A stretch of DNA of 64,000 nucleotides from the NCBI RefSeq assembly GCF_013031355.1, contig NZ_WPZO01000002.1:558001-622000 (forward strand), written 5' to 3'. The stretch comes from Ruegeria arenilitoris. Its GTDB lineage: Bacteria; Pseudomonadota; Alphaproteobacteria; Rhodobacterales; Rhodobacteraceae. Below are positions 26,365 to 34,450 of the stretch, piece after piece. The notes under the pieces are model-generated. The model did no database searches. It saw only the letters and a list, made by a program, of their open reading frames with translations, and was not told the origin of the DNA. Both the position numbers and the translations under genes were made by a program. The first letter of the stretch is position 1; the number at the start of each line of letters is the position of its first letter.

Positions 26365-27630
26365 TCAGTAGATTCCGTAGATCTCTTCTTCGCCCTTTGC
26401 CTTGATCTCTCCGGATTTGACTGCTTCGACCACGTCTCGCAGGTCGCTCAGGAAATCGTCGGCAATTTCATGGTGGTGGCAAGATACCATCAGCAGAATG
26501 GCGTCCGGTTTGCTACCGATATTGATTGCCCAGCCACGATCCATCAGACCATCCGCAATGGCAAGAATGTTCAGCCCGTCCGCCTTGAAGGCAAAGTGGG
26601 GGCCCTGTGGTGTACCCAGAATCTCCAGTTCATCGATGGCGTTGATCCCGTTGCAGAACGCCTCGCGACCTTTGATAACGTCGTTGGTAACGCGCAGAAA
26701 TCCCTCGCGGCCAAGGTAGTTGAACACGGCCCAGGCCGAAGCAATCGGACCGGAGTTGCGCGAGCCAGCTGTGTTCTTCGAGTAATAGTCACCTGCATTC
26801 CAGTTCGCGACCTCGAAACCCTGCCAGTTGACCAATTCCGCATCACGCAGAACCAGGATCGAACACCCGCGATAGCTGTACCCGTATTTGTGGAAGTCTG
26901 CTGACATTGAGGTCACACCGGGTACCGAGAAGTCAAAATTCGGGACGTCGTAGCCCAGTTCTTTTGCGAACGGCAGCATGAAGCCACCGATACATGCGTC
27001 GACATGCATCCACAGCTCGTGTTCCTGGGCGATGGCGGCGATCTCTTCGATTGGGTCCACAACGCCCAAGGGAAACGGCGGGCAAGAGCCAACCAACATG
27101 ATCGTGTTTTCGTTGATGGCAGCTTTCATACCAGCCACGTCAGCCCTGTAGTCTGGGCTTTTGTCCATCTGGATGACTTCGATCCCCAGGAAATGGCTCA
27201 GTTTGTTGAACACAGCGTAGGCCGACTGAGGCACAATGATATTGGGTTCGGTGATCCCCTTGAGCTCACGCGCCCGGTCACGCGCAGTTTTCAGGGCCAG
27301 GATGATGGATTCCGACCCACCGGTCGTGATTGTTGCAGCTGCATTCTCAGGGGCATGAAACAGCTCTTTCACCATCTCGATCACTTCGGTTTCGTATTTC
27401 CGAACCGATGGATGCAGGCCGGTTTGGTGAACAACGTTGTCACCGATATGTTTGACAAAAGCGTCCTTGGCAATGTCCGCCACATCACTGCCGCCATAGT
27501 AAGAGGCCGTCAGGTTTTTGAGAGAGAACCAATCCCAATCTCCAACCCGCGCGGCATCCATAGCGTTGAGGATATCCTTGGCAGGCTTGCCATGTTGCGG
27601 GAAACCAATCTGATTACGGTGCTGAGACAT
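26365..27630 (-). CDS. PLP-dependent decarboxylase (group II amino acid decarboxylase fold)
   Basis: 421 residues. The PLP lysine sits in SADFHKYGYSYRG, and TTGGSESIILALKTARDR and MHVDACIGGFMLPF are the cofactor-binding blocks typical of the glutamate/aromatic decarboxylase and sphingosine-phosphate-lyase group. It should decarboxylate an amino acid or cleave a phospho-amino alcohol. ATG 27630 starts the conserved part; a 38-residue upstream extension crosses the promoter element. It leads an operon with a DUF1185 protein and an M20 deacylase, and shares a control element with the first TRAP operon. The substrate is therefore likely the imported compound. Confidence 0.85.
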   Translation of the reverse strand: MSQHRNQIGFPQHGKPAKDILNAMDAARVGDWDWFSLKNLTASYYGGSDVADIAKDAFVKHIGDNVVHQTGLHPSVRKYETEVIEMVKELFHAPENAAATITTGGSESIILALKTARDRARELKGITEPNIIVPQSAYAVFNKLSHFLGIEVIQMDKSPDYRADVAGMKAAINENTIMLVGSCPPFPLGVVDPIEEIAAIAQEHELWMHVDACIGGFMLPFAKELGYDVPNFDFSVPGVTSMSADFHKYGYSYRGCSILVLRDAELVNWQGFEVANWNAGDYYSKNTAGSRNSGPIASAWAVFNYLGREGFLRVTNDVIKGREAFCNGINAIDELEILGTPQGPHFAFKADGLNILAIADGLMDRGWAINIGSKPDAILLMVSCHHHEIADDFLSDLRDVVEAVKSGEIKAKGEEEIYGIY

Positions 27631-27693
27631 GCGCTGCCCTCTTGATGATGTGTCCATGAGTGGCACCATTTGGTTAATCCCTGCCAGAATCGT

Positions 27694-27723
27694 CAAACCG
27701 GAAGATTTTGGTCTTGGCCAAGT
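27694..27723 (-). promoter_or_regulatory. Putative operator/-35 element of the decarboxylase operon
   Basis: The core TTTTGGTCTTGGCCAAGT (27706-27723) is an imperfect inverted repeat matching 15 of 18 positions of the element before dctP at 17719. On the minus strand it is followed by TTGACG, a good -35 box, at the same spacing as TTGTCA in the other copy. It lies about 85 bases before the decarboxylase start. Confidence 0.6.
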
Positions 27724-27907
27724 TTGTTTTGCAGCTTGGCACAACCATAGGTTTTCAATGCGTTTCTTGCACCTTTGGGGCGGTTACAGATCTTACCCGA
27801 ATAGGTTTAATTGTCGGTGGATGAACGGCTACTGACCCATCTCGTCCATGATTCCGGGAACTGGCAATTGATGCTCCGCCGCTTCGGTATTCGCGTTTGA
27901 CATATGG

Positions 27908-28738
27908 TCATTTCACCATGCCGACAAATTTTGCCAGCAATTGGTTGAACTCAGCTGCCCGTTCAATGTTGACCAGATGACCTGTTTCGGGAAACCGGTG
28001 CCAGGTGGCATCGGGCAGAAGGTCTTGCAGGAACGCGTTGGTTTCGCCGACCAGATAGTAATCATCATCGCCCGTCACCAGCAGGACCGGTCGATCGAAG
28101 GCTTGCAATCGAGCCTGATCGTCAAATAGCGAACGCCGGTTCCAATGCAGGGTCGACAGCACATGTACGGCGCCTGTCGCGGATTGGCCCCGCAAGTTGT
28201 CGGTATAAATAGCCCAACTTTCAGGGTCGTTATTCTGGAAACTCTGATAGGCCGGATCATCCTCCAGTACCGCAACGGCGCCCGCGCCACCGCGTGCCTC
28301 GCGCAGGGCGATTTCGTGACCGACCCAGTTTTCTCGATAATGCGTGCGCTCGGCATCGTCCCGTGGGCCAGAGCTGTTGCCAACCAAGGTCACGCTGAGC
28401 ACACGGTCGGAATGGGTCAGCGCAAAATCCAGGCTGGTAAAACTGCCCATGGAGGTACCGACCAGATGCGCCGCTTCCAGCTCCAGGTGATCCATCAGCG
28501 CCAACACATCGCCGGTTGATTGTGCTTGGCCATATTGCGCACGATCCTCGGGCACCGCCGACGGGTGAAAACCGCGCGCGCTGTAGGCGATGCAGCGGAA
28601 AGACTGCGAAAGGACCGGCACCTGCCGGTGCCAACTGCGATAGTCACCGCCGAATTCATGTACGAACAGAATGGGCGCGCCGGCCCCGGTGTCTTCATAA
28701 AAGAGGGTCAGGCCATCGGCGGACTGGAATTCAGGCAT
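27908..28738 (-). CDS. Alpha/beta hydrolase
   Basis: 276 residues of the alpha/beta-hydrolase fold. The oxyanion start is LFVHEFGGDYRSW, the nucleophile elbow is GTSMG (Ser near residue 97), the acid lies in VTGDDDYY, and the catalytic His is in FPETGHLVNIE. Closest in style to 3-oxoadipate enol-lactonase and related esterases. As the last gene of the Rieske operon, 21 bases past the CoA-transferase, it probably hydrolyses an ester, lactone or thioester intermediate of that pathway. Confidence 0.87.
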   Translation of the reverse strand: MPEFQSADGLTLFYEDTGAGAPILFVHEFGGDYRSWHRQVPVLSQSFRCIAYSARGFHPSAVPEDRAQYGQAQSTGDVLALMDHLELEAAHLVGTSMGSFTSLDFALTHSDRVLSVTLVGNSSGPRDDAERTHYRENWVGHEIALREARGGAGAVAVLEDDPAYQSFQNNDPESWAIYTDNLRGQSATGAVHVLSTLHWNRRSLFDDQARLQAFDRPVLLVTGDDDYYLVGETNAFLQDLLPDATWHRFPETGHLVNIERAAEFNQLLAKFVGMVK

Positions 28739-28759
28739 GGGTCTTTCCTGTTGGAGGCG

Positions 28760-29911
28760 TTAGCTGGTCAGGGCCGCGATTGCATCGGCGTCATAGCCCA
28801 GCTCGGATAGGACCTCTACTGTGTGCTGCCCCAACTCCGGTGCAGCATTTTCCTGAAGATCGAGGTCAGCGATGGGATTGCGGGCAAAGCGCATGTCGCG
28901 CCCTTTCGCGTTTACGGTGGAAAAGGCCGCGTATTCCTCGGACAGCGGATTGTCGGCGATGGTCTGGATAGTCTCAACCACCGAACATGGGATCGCGTTG
29001 TCGATCAGAACCTTGATCCAATGCGCCGAAGGTTTCTGTTTCAGGTGGGCACCCAGAACCTCGTCCAGCGCGTCGCGATTGGCCAGCCGCGCCTCGTCAC
29101 CCTGAAACCGGGCATCCTCCAGCAGTTCAAGATACCCGATGGCTTCGCAAAACCGCGGCCAGTCCTTGTCGCTGCCCAGCCCGATGACAATATCCCGGTC
29201 GGCAGTTGGATAGGGTTCGAACGGCGTCATTGACGGGTGGCGCGAGCCGATTGGCACCGGCACGATTCCTGCGTTCAAATAACGTGCAAAGGCGTTTTCC
29301 AGGCAGACCCATTGGCAAGCCAGCATAGAAACGTCGAGATGGCTCGTCTCTCCCACACCCTGGGCGTCACGTTCGTACAACCGTTGCAGAATGCCGATGG
29401 TAGTGAAGAGCGCGGCCGCGATATCACCGACGGAAAAGCCCACCCGCGTCGGATCACCTCCCAGCTCACCATTGATACTCATCATGCCGCTCATCGCCTG
29501 GACCACGATGTCATAGGCTGGACGGTGCGACAGGCTGCCGGTTTGCCCGAACCCGCTGATCGAGGCAGAGATCAAGCGCGGGTTGATACGTTTCAGATCC
29601 GCGTCACCGCACCCCAGACGGTCACGCACGCCGGGGCGCATGTTTTCGACAAAGACGTCTGCGGTCGCCAGAAGCTTGTGCAGTGCCTCTTTACCCTCGT
29701 CCGTCTTCAGGTCCAGCTTCACCGAGCGCTTGTTGCGGTTGAGCGAGGCGAAATAGAGGCTGATCTCGTCCTCGAAAGGCGGCGTGGTACGGGCCAGGTC
29801 CCCGTTCGGGTTCTCCACCTTGATCACATCGGCGCCGAGGCTTGCAAGCAGCCACGTGCAGAATGGGCCGGACAGAACCGAGGTCATGTCGACAATGCGG
29901 ATACCTTTCAT
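28760..29911 (-). CDS. Family III CoA-transferase (CaiB/Frc type)
   Basis: 383 residues. The N-terminus GIRIVDMTSVLSGPFCTWLLASLGADVIKVE and the catalytic aspartate in SHLDVSMLA (residue ~170) identify the CaiB/formyl-CoA transferase family. It transfers CoA between carboxylic acids and activates the pathway acid for the hydratase. ATG 29911 overlaps the enoyl-CoA hydratase stop by 4 bases, so an upstream extension of 27 residues was dropped. Members activate carnitine, oxalate, mesaconate and other acids, so the donor and acceptor cannot be named. Confidence 0.9.
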   Translation of the reverse strand: MKGIRIVDMTSVLSGPFCTWLLASLGADVIKVENPNGDLARTTPPFEDEISLYFASLNRNKRSVKLDLKTDEGKEALHKLLATADVFVENMRPGVRDRLGCGDADLKRINPRLISASISGFGQTGSLSHRPAYDIVVQAMSGMMSINGELGGDPTRVGFSVGDIAAALFTTIGILQRLYERDAQGVGETSHLDVSMLACQWVCLENAFARYLNAGIVPVPIGSRHPSMTPFEPYPTADRDIVIGLGSDKDWPRFCEAIGYLELLEDARFQGDEARLANRDALDEVLGAHLKQKPSAHWIKVLIDNAIPCSVVETIQTIADNPLSEEYAAFSTVNAKGRDMRFARNPIADLDLQENAAPELGQHTVEVLSELGYDADAIAALTS

Positions 29912-30552
29912 GCGGCACCTCTCAGCATGGACTTGAGTGTTTTCAGATGGGCGCCCTCTGCAGCCAACGCGGTGGCGCAGAGGTGGCGGCAAGCGCCGAT
30001 CAGGTCGCTCTGCTCTACCAATCGGTCCACTAGCCCCCAGGCGGCGGCCTCTTCAGCGCCTAACACATCTCCGCCCAACAGGATCGCAGCACAGCGTCCT
30101 TGGCCGATCAGCGCGCGCAACCGATCTACATCATACTGCCCGGGCAGAACATTGTTCTTCAGCACCGGGTAGGAGAACCGCGCCTTGGGTCCTGCAAAAC
30201 GCATGTCGCAACCCAGTGCCAGTGTCAGACCGCCGCCTATGCAGGGACCGTTTATCGCCGCGATAGTCGGCACTGGCACCGCGTGCAGCGCGCGGGCCAT
30301 TTCATCCCATGGGTCGGGGCCATCGGTCTCATCATAGAGCGTGTTCAGATCCGCACCCGCGCAGAACACCCGCCCCCCTGCCCCGGTGATCAGGACAGCG
30401 CGTAAGGTGTCGTCTTGACTGCTGGCGCGAAAGATGTCGCGCAGGGCGACCAACATCTCGGTCGTCAGCGAATTGGCCTTGTCCGGCCGGTTGATGGTCA
30501 CGGTCAGCAAAGCACCCTCGCGCAGGGTCTGGATCAGATCGGCGCCCCTCAT
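29908..30552 (-). CDS. Enoyl-CoA hydratase/isomerase family protein
   Basis: 214 residues, short compared with the usual ~260 because the C-terminal helices are trimmed. The oxyanion-hole segments FCAGADL and GPCIGGGLTLALGCDM are present, so the core crotonase fold is intact. The usual catalytic glutamate positions around NNVLPGQ are not clearly matched, so the reaction could be hydration, isomerisation or hydrolysis of an acyl-CoA. ATG 30552 overlaps the aldolase stop by 4 bases and is chosen for coupling. Confidence 0.85.
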   Translation of the reverse strand: MRGADLIQTLREGALLTVTINRPDKANSLTTEMLVALRDIFRASSQDDTLRAVLITGAGGRVFCAGADLNTLYDETDGPDPWDEMARALHAVPVPTIAAINGPCIGGGLTLALGCDMRFAGPKARFSYPVLKNNVLPGQYDVDRLRALIGQGRCAAILLGGDVLGAEEAAAWGLVDRLVEQSDLIGACRHLCATALAAEGAHLKTLKSMLRGAA

Positions 30553-31277
30553 CCGCGATACTCCGGAACGGTGCGGTCCAACATGCGCATGAGCGACGGC
30601 CATTGCACGTCGCCATGCGGCCCGTTTTCCGGTGCCCCCCAATCATGCAGCGCCGTCATGGCGTCGGGGGTGATTTCTATCGGCCGGTCGGTGCCCGCCA
30701 GGATATCCACCTGAATCTTGCAGGCCATTTCAAGGTAATAATGATAGAGGAATGCCTCGGCAGCCGTGCGTCCGACCACCAGAAGCCCATGGTTCTGCAA
30801 CAGCATTGCGTAGTTTTCACCCAGATCACCGGCCAGCAGCACGCCCTCGTCCGCGACAACGGTCGAATCCTGGTAAGGATGGCTCGACAGCGTGCCCAGC
30901 ACAAAGCCCGCGTGTTGCGATAGAGGCATGAGCCCCTCGGGCATAGCCGACACCGCCACGCCTGCGCGTGTATGACTGTGGATCACAAAGTTCACCTCGG
31001 GCCGCGCGGCCAGAATGCCTGAATGGATGATGTGCCCGGCCAGATTGACGATCCGCCCGCTGCCCGGCTGATCATCCACCGCCTTCCCGTCAAAGGACAT
31101 GCGGGTCAGGTTCGTGGCCGTGATCTCGTCAAACATCAGGTCATGCGAGTTCAAAAGGTAATGCCCCGGATCGTCGGGCAGGCGTGCCGAGATATGGGTC
31201 GAGGTCAGGTCGGTCCAACCATAGTGATGAGCCAGACGGTAGAGCGCGGCCAGTTCCTGGCGGACGGTATGGTTCAT
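30549..31277 (-). CDS. Class II aldolase/adducin family protein
   Basis: 242 residues. Zinc-ligand histidines are in VIHSHTRAG and in the LLQNHGLLVVG block, the adducin/FucA-type metal site. The N-terminal helix LAALYRLAHHYGWTDLTSTHIS is typical of the aldolase branch that acts on non-sugar carbonyl substrates. It could perform a retro-aldol cleavage or a decarboxylation in the pathway. It overlaps both neighbours by 4 bases (ATGA junctions), which places it in the middle of one tightly coupled operon. Confidence 0.87.
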   Translation of the reverse strand: MNHTVRQELAALYRLAHHYGWTDLTSTHISARLPDDPGHYLLNSHDLMFDEITATNLTRMSFDGKAVDDQPGSGRIVNLAGHIIHSGILAARPEVNFVIHSHTRAGVAVSAMPEGLMPLSQHAGFVLGTLSSHPYQDSTVVADEGVLLAGDLGENYAMLLQNHGLLVVGRTAAEAFLYHYYLEMACKIQVDILAGTDRPIEITPDAMTALHDWGAPENGPHGDVQWPSLMRMLDRTVPEYRG

Positions 31278-32365
31278 GCCTCTTCCCCCAGCGCGTCGCG
31301 GTAGAGGTTGTGGAAATGGCGCAAGCCCACCTCGCTCATCGCACCGCAGCCGTCGCCGATCACGTATGGCCCGGGCTCGAAAGCGCGGCTTTGCATACCC
31401 TTTTGTATCTTCGAAACGACGACTTCGTCCTCAGCTCCGGTGGTTTCCTTGTGCTTCTGCATCAGCGCAATCACGTCCTCATCGGCGATGTCGCCGCTGG
31501 AAAACCAGCGGTAGCGATAGATTGTTTTGTTCCAGGCTACGGGCAGGAATTGGCGAATGGTGAAATAACCGCCTGGGTAACAGCACATCGAGACATTGGG
31601 AAAGATCCAATAGGCCCCGTAATCGCCCGCCCGCGGGCTGGCGGTCACGTCAAAATCATACTGCTTTTCATTCCGAGTCTGCGCCTTACCATCGTGCCAG
31701 ATCGTTTTGCCTTTGGGGATGGTTGTGTATCCTTCCATCTCAAGCACCCCATGAGTCAGCGAGCTCGCGTGCACGGTCGGGCAATGGTAGCATTCATTGT
31801 AATTCTCGACTGAGAGCTTCCAGTTGCTGGAATGCACGATCTCGGTCTCGCAAACGAATTTTAGCTGGGTCGGGTCTGGGTGAAAGCTCATAAGGTTCTG
31901 GCGGTAATCCTCCAGTTCCGGTCCCATTGGCGCTGCGTCCTGATCGAGATTGATAAAGATGAAGCCGCAAAACTCCTCGACCCGGATTGTGCGCAGGTTG
32001 ATCTGGTCGCAGCTCAGCCCATCTCTTTCAACCGAGCCCGGCGCGCGTCGCAGCCTGCCGTTCAGTTCATAGGTCCAGGCGTGATACGGGCAGACCAAAA
32101 CCCGCTTGCCCTTGCCCGAACCTTCGACCAGCGGATGCCCCCGGTGGCGGCAAATGTTGTAATACGCACTGACCTGCCCCTCGGGTGTGCGGATGACGAA
32201 AACGTCCTCGTCGACGATAGTGAAGGTCTTGAAGTCGCCGGGATCCGCAATCTCTGACACATGGCAGACACATTGCCATGTGCGGAAAAAAACCTTTTCC
32301 TTATCGAGTTCGAAGAATTTTGGTTGCGTGTAGTAGCGTGCGGCCAAGGGGGTGTTGCGCGACAT
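31274..32365 (-). CDS. Rieske non-heme iron oxygenase, alpha subunit
   Basis: 363 residues. The Rieske cluster motif C-x-H...C-x2-H is CRHRGHPLVEG ... CPYHAW, near residues 85-108. The catalytic domain shows the mononuclear iron site onset NYNECYHCPTVH. The family includes carnitine and betaine monooxygenases and ring hydroxylases. ATG 32365 has GGAGG upstream; a longer frame to 32470 enters the intergenic region. No ferredoxin or reductase gene is in the operon, so electrons must come from a partner elsewhere. It probably starts the pathway by hydroxylating or demethylating an unknown substrate. Confidence 0.9.
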   Translation of the reverse strand: MSRNTPLAARYYTQPKFFELDKEKVFFRTWQCVCHVSEIADPGDFKTFTIVDEDVFVIRTPEGQVSAYYNICRHRGHPLVEGSGKGKRVLVCPYHAWTYELNGRLRRAPGSVERDGLSCDQINLRTIRVEEFCGFIFINLDQDAAPMGPELEDYRQNLMSFHPDPTQLKFVCETEIVHSSNWKLSVENYNECYHCPTVHASSLTHGVLEMEGYTTIPKGKTIWHDGKAQTRNEKQYDFDVTASPRAGDYGAYWIFPNVSMCCYPGGYFTIRQFLPVAWNKTIYRYRWFSSGDIADEDVIALMQKHKETTGAEDEVVVSKIQKGMQSRAFEPGPYVIGDGCGAMSEVGLRHFHNLYRDALGEEA

Positions 32366-32502
32366 TCTACCTCCGCTGCTGCCGGGGCGACGGGGCCGCG
32401 ACATGTTGCTTGCATCCTGTGAAGCAAAAGACTGCCTTGCTCTCCACTCTTTGCAAAGATAAAAAACCACTATGCCTAGGGTAACTTGAGCTTGTCCTAA
32501 TC

Positions 32503-33402
32503 ATGTCGGACCACACCGATCAGATACCGCTGGGGGCGGTGCGAACCTTTGCGATGGCCGCGCGGTTCCAGAATTTCAAACGCGCGGCAGCCGAGCTGGG
32601 CGTTACCCCTACGGCTGTCAGTTCGCAGGTCAAAACCCTGGAAGGGTATCTGGGCTGCCTGTTGTTTGACCGCAACGCCCAGTCGGTCACCCTGACTGAG
32701 GCCGGACGCCTGTTCGCCGAGGCCTGCGACAGTATCTTTGCCCGGCTCGACAAAGCCGTTCGGGACACACGCCATACCGCCAACCGAGCCTCGATCACCG
32801 TGGGCGTGGGCGCCTTGATCGGCTCGCAATGGCTGTCCAAGCGGCTTTACAGTTTCTGGCAGCGTTTTCCCGAAACCGGGTTGCACCTGCAGTATTCCCC
32901 AGGCGGCGTTGAGTTTTCAGACGGGCAGACGGATTTGATGCTTGCCTGGGGCAACGGTCGCTGGCCGGGGCTGGCGTCCGAACCTCTGCTGCAGTTCGAA
33001 ACTTCACCGGTGATCAGCCCCAATCTTCTGGGCGGGGCGGCGCTACCGAGCGAGCCAAAGGATTTGCTTGACCTGCCGCTTTTGCATTGGAAGGACCAGT
33101 TTGACTGGTTGGAGTGGTTCGCATCCATGGGCATCGACACCGGAGGCCACCTGTCCGGAGTGGTGATTGACGATTCCAGTGTTCTACTCAGGGCGGTGTT
33201 GTCGGGTCAGGGTGTCTCGCTCGGACTATTGCCGCTCATCAAAGATGAACTGCGGTCCCAGCAACTGATCCGACCCTTCCGCGAAGATTTCACACCAACG
33301 CGCTCCTACCATCTGGTCTACCCTCCAGATGCGATGGAGCAAGTGCAACTAAAGGCATTCCGGGATTGGATCATCCAGGAAGCCGGTGTGAACCTAAGCT
33401 AG
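32503..33402 (+). CDS. LysR-family regulator of the Rieske operon
   Basis: 299 residues, GcvA-like. The HTH spans residues ~10-60 (AVRTFAMAARFQNFKRAAAEL, TAVSSQVKTLE). The effector domain follows. It is divergent from the Rieske gene with 137 bases between starts, the classic LysR arrangement, so it should activate or repress that operon in response to its substrate. The first 30 bases upstream of its own start are AT-rich. Confidence 0.88.
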   Translation: MSDHTDQIPLGAVRTFAMAARFQNFKRAAAELGVTPTAVSSQVKTLEGYLGCLLFDRNAQSVTLTEAGRLFAEACDSIFARLDKAVRDTRHTANRASITVGVGALIGSQWLSKRLYSFWQRFPETGLHLQYSPGGVEFSDGQTDLMLAWGNGRWPGLASEPLLQFETSPVISPNLLGGAALPSEPKDLLDLPLLHWKDQFDWLEWFASMGIDTGGHLSGVVIDDSSVLLRAVLSGQGVSLGLLPLIKDELRSQQLIRPFREDFTPTRSYHLVYPPDAMEQVQLKAFRDWIIQEAGVNLS

Positions 33403-33739
33403 GCGATAAGCCCGACGGCGGAAATTCTAGCCCGTTCCAACCTCTTGAAGCCTGTCTCGTACGGACTAGCAAAAATTCAGCGTTAGGCTATGCGCGGACA
33501 TCGGATGCATCGCAGCGTTAAAGAACAGCCTGACCTGAAGAGGCGCAGTAAGCGGCCCAAATTGCCGCCATTCGCTGCTAGTACGAAACCGGCAATGGAC
33601 TCGACGTTCGGAATTGCCGAGGGCGACAACCAGTTCAGGTTTGTGAAAGTCGATTTCATTTCGCGTTCTGAAACGATCGTCGGATGTGCTCCGCTCACGA
33701 AATACAGAACAAACCTAATGCCGAGCTCGTGTGATTCAG
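33403..33739. other. No convincing gene
   Basis: A 337-base gap between two converging genes. Two overlapping antiparallel open frames of ~92 codons exist, but neither has a ribosome binding site or a recognisable family, and one is simply the complement of the other. The sequence resembles decayed coding or repeat-derived filler. Confidence 0.4.
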
Positions 33740-34306
33740 TCAGAACGACGAAGGAGTACAAGCGCTAATAACTTTGCACGGCGTTTCCCCGGCATTCCGA
33801 AACCTGTGCGGCAAAATACTCGAGAAATAGTATGCGTCTCCGGGACCGAGCACCCTGGACTGCCCATCTACCGTCACTTCAAGACGGCCTTCTATCACGA
33901 CCGCGCATTCCTCTCCTTCGTGAGACAGTTCAGCCCGACCCGAGTCAGCACCGACATCGTACTCCTCTATCAGCATCTGCAACTTCCGATTTCGGCGCTC
34001 ACCCGCGACCAGAAGATAGGAAACACCTGTTGATCCAAGGTCGCGCATGCTGCTGTGGGGAAAATAGAAGCTGTCCTCGTTCTTGAGCTCGAAGCTGAAA
34101 AAGAACCCCAGATTGACATCAACGCCCGCGAGGATCTTCTTGAGCAGTGCCACGGAAGGCTGAGTTGATCCGCTTTCGATCTGGGAAATCGTCCCGCTAC
34201 CTACTCCTGCACGTTTGGCCATCTCGCGCTGGCTGAGGCCCTTTGAGGTTCGAATCAACCGTAACCGCCGGGCAGTTTCCAGATCAGATGTCGAAGAGTC
34301 AGCCAT
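33740..34306 (-). CDS. XRE-family regulator with cupin domain
   Basis: 188 residues. Residues ~10-65 form an HTH_3 domain (LRLIRTSKGLSQREMAKRAGV, TISQIESG). Residues ~115-185 are a cupin barrel (HEGEECAVVIEGRLEVTVDGQ, GDAYYFSSILPHRFRNAG) that probably binds a small effector. PuuR-type proteins of this build govern polyamine and amino-acid catabolism. It is divergent from the omega-aminotransferase with 144 bases between starts, and an inverted repeat there may be its operator. Confidence 0.9.
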   Translation of the reverse strand: MADSSTSDLETARRLRLIRTSKGLSQREMAKRAGVGSGTISQIESGSTQPSVALLKKILAGVDVNLGFFFSFELKNEDSFYFPHSSMRDLGSTGVSYLLVAGERRNRKLQMLIEEYDVGADSGRAELSHEGEECAVVIEGRLEVTVDGQSRVLGPGDAYYFSSILPHRFRNAGETPCKVISACTPSSF

Positions 34307-34416
34307 CGTGATTTCCTGCTTTTGATCGAAAGCACTTTAGGAGGGGCGGGTCTGTTTTTCAATGACTTACAGAAACCCACAAAGCCGGGTGTGCGGAAGG
34401 CCTGAACTCTGCAAGG

Positions 34417-34430
34417 ATTTGGCACCAAAT
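34417..34430 (+). promoter_or_regulatory. Inverted repeat upstream of the aminotransferase gene
   Basis: ATTTGGCACCAAAT is a perfect 6-bp inverted repeat around CA, 20 bases before the aminotransferase start codon. Its position in the shared regulatory region fits an operator for the divergent cupin-XRE regulator, acting as a roadblock when bound. Confidence 0.45.
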
Positions 34431-34450
34431 AAAAATCTGCTTCACGAGGA

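Noticed and set aside
33483..33768. Overlapping open frames on both strands
   Set aside because: Each is largely the complement of the other and neither shows a family or ribosome binding site.
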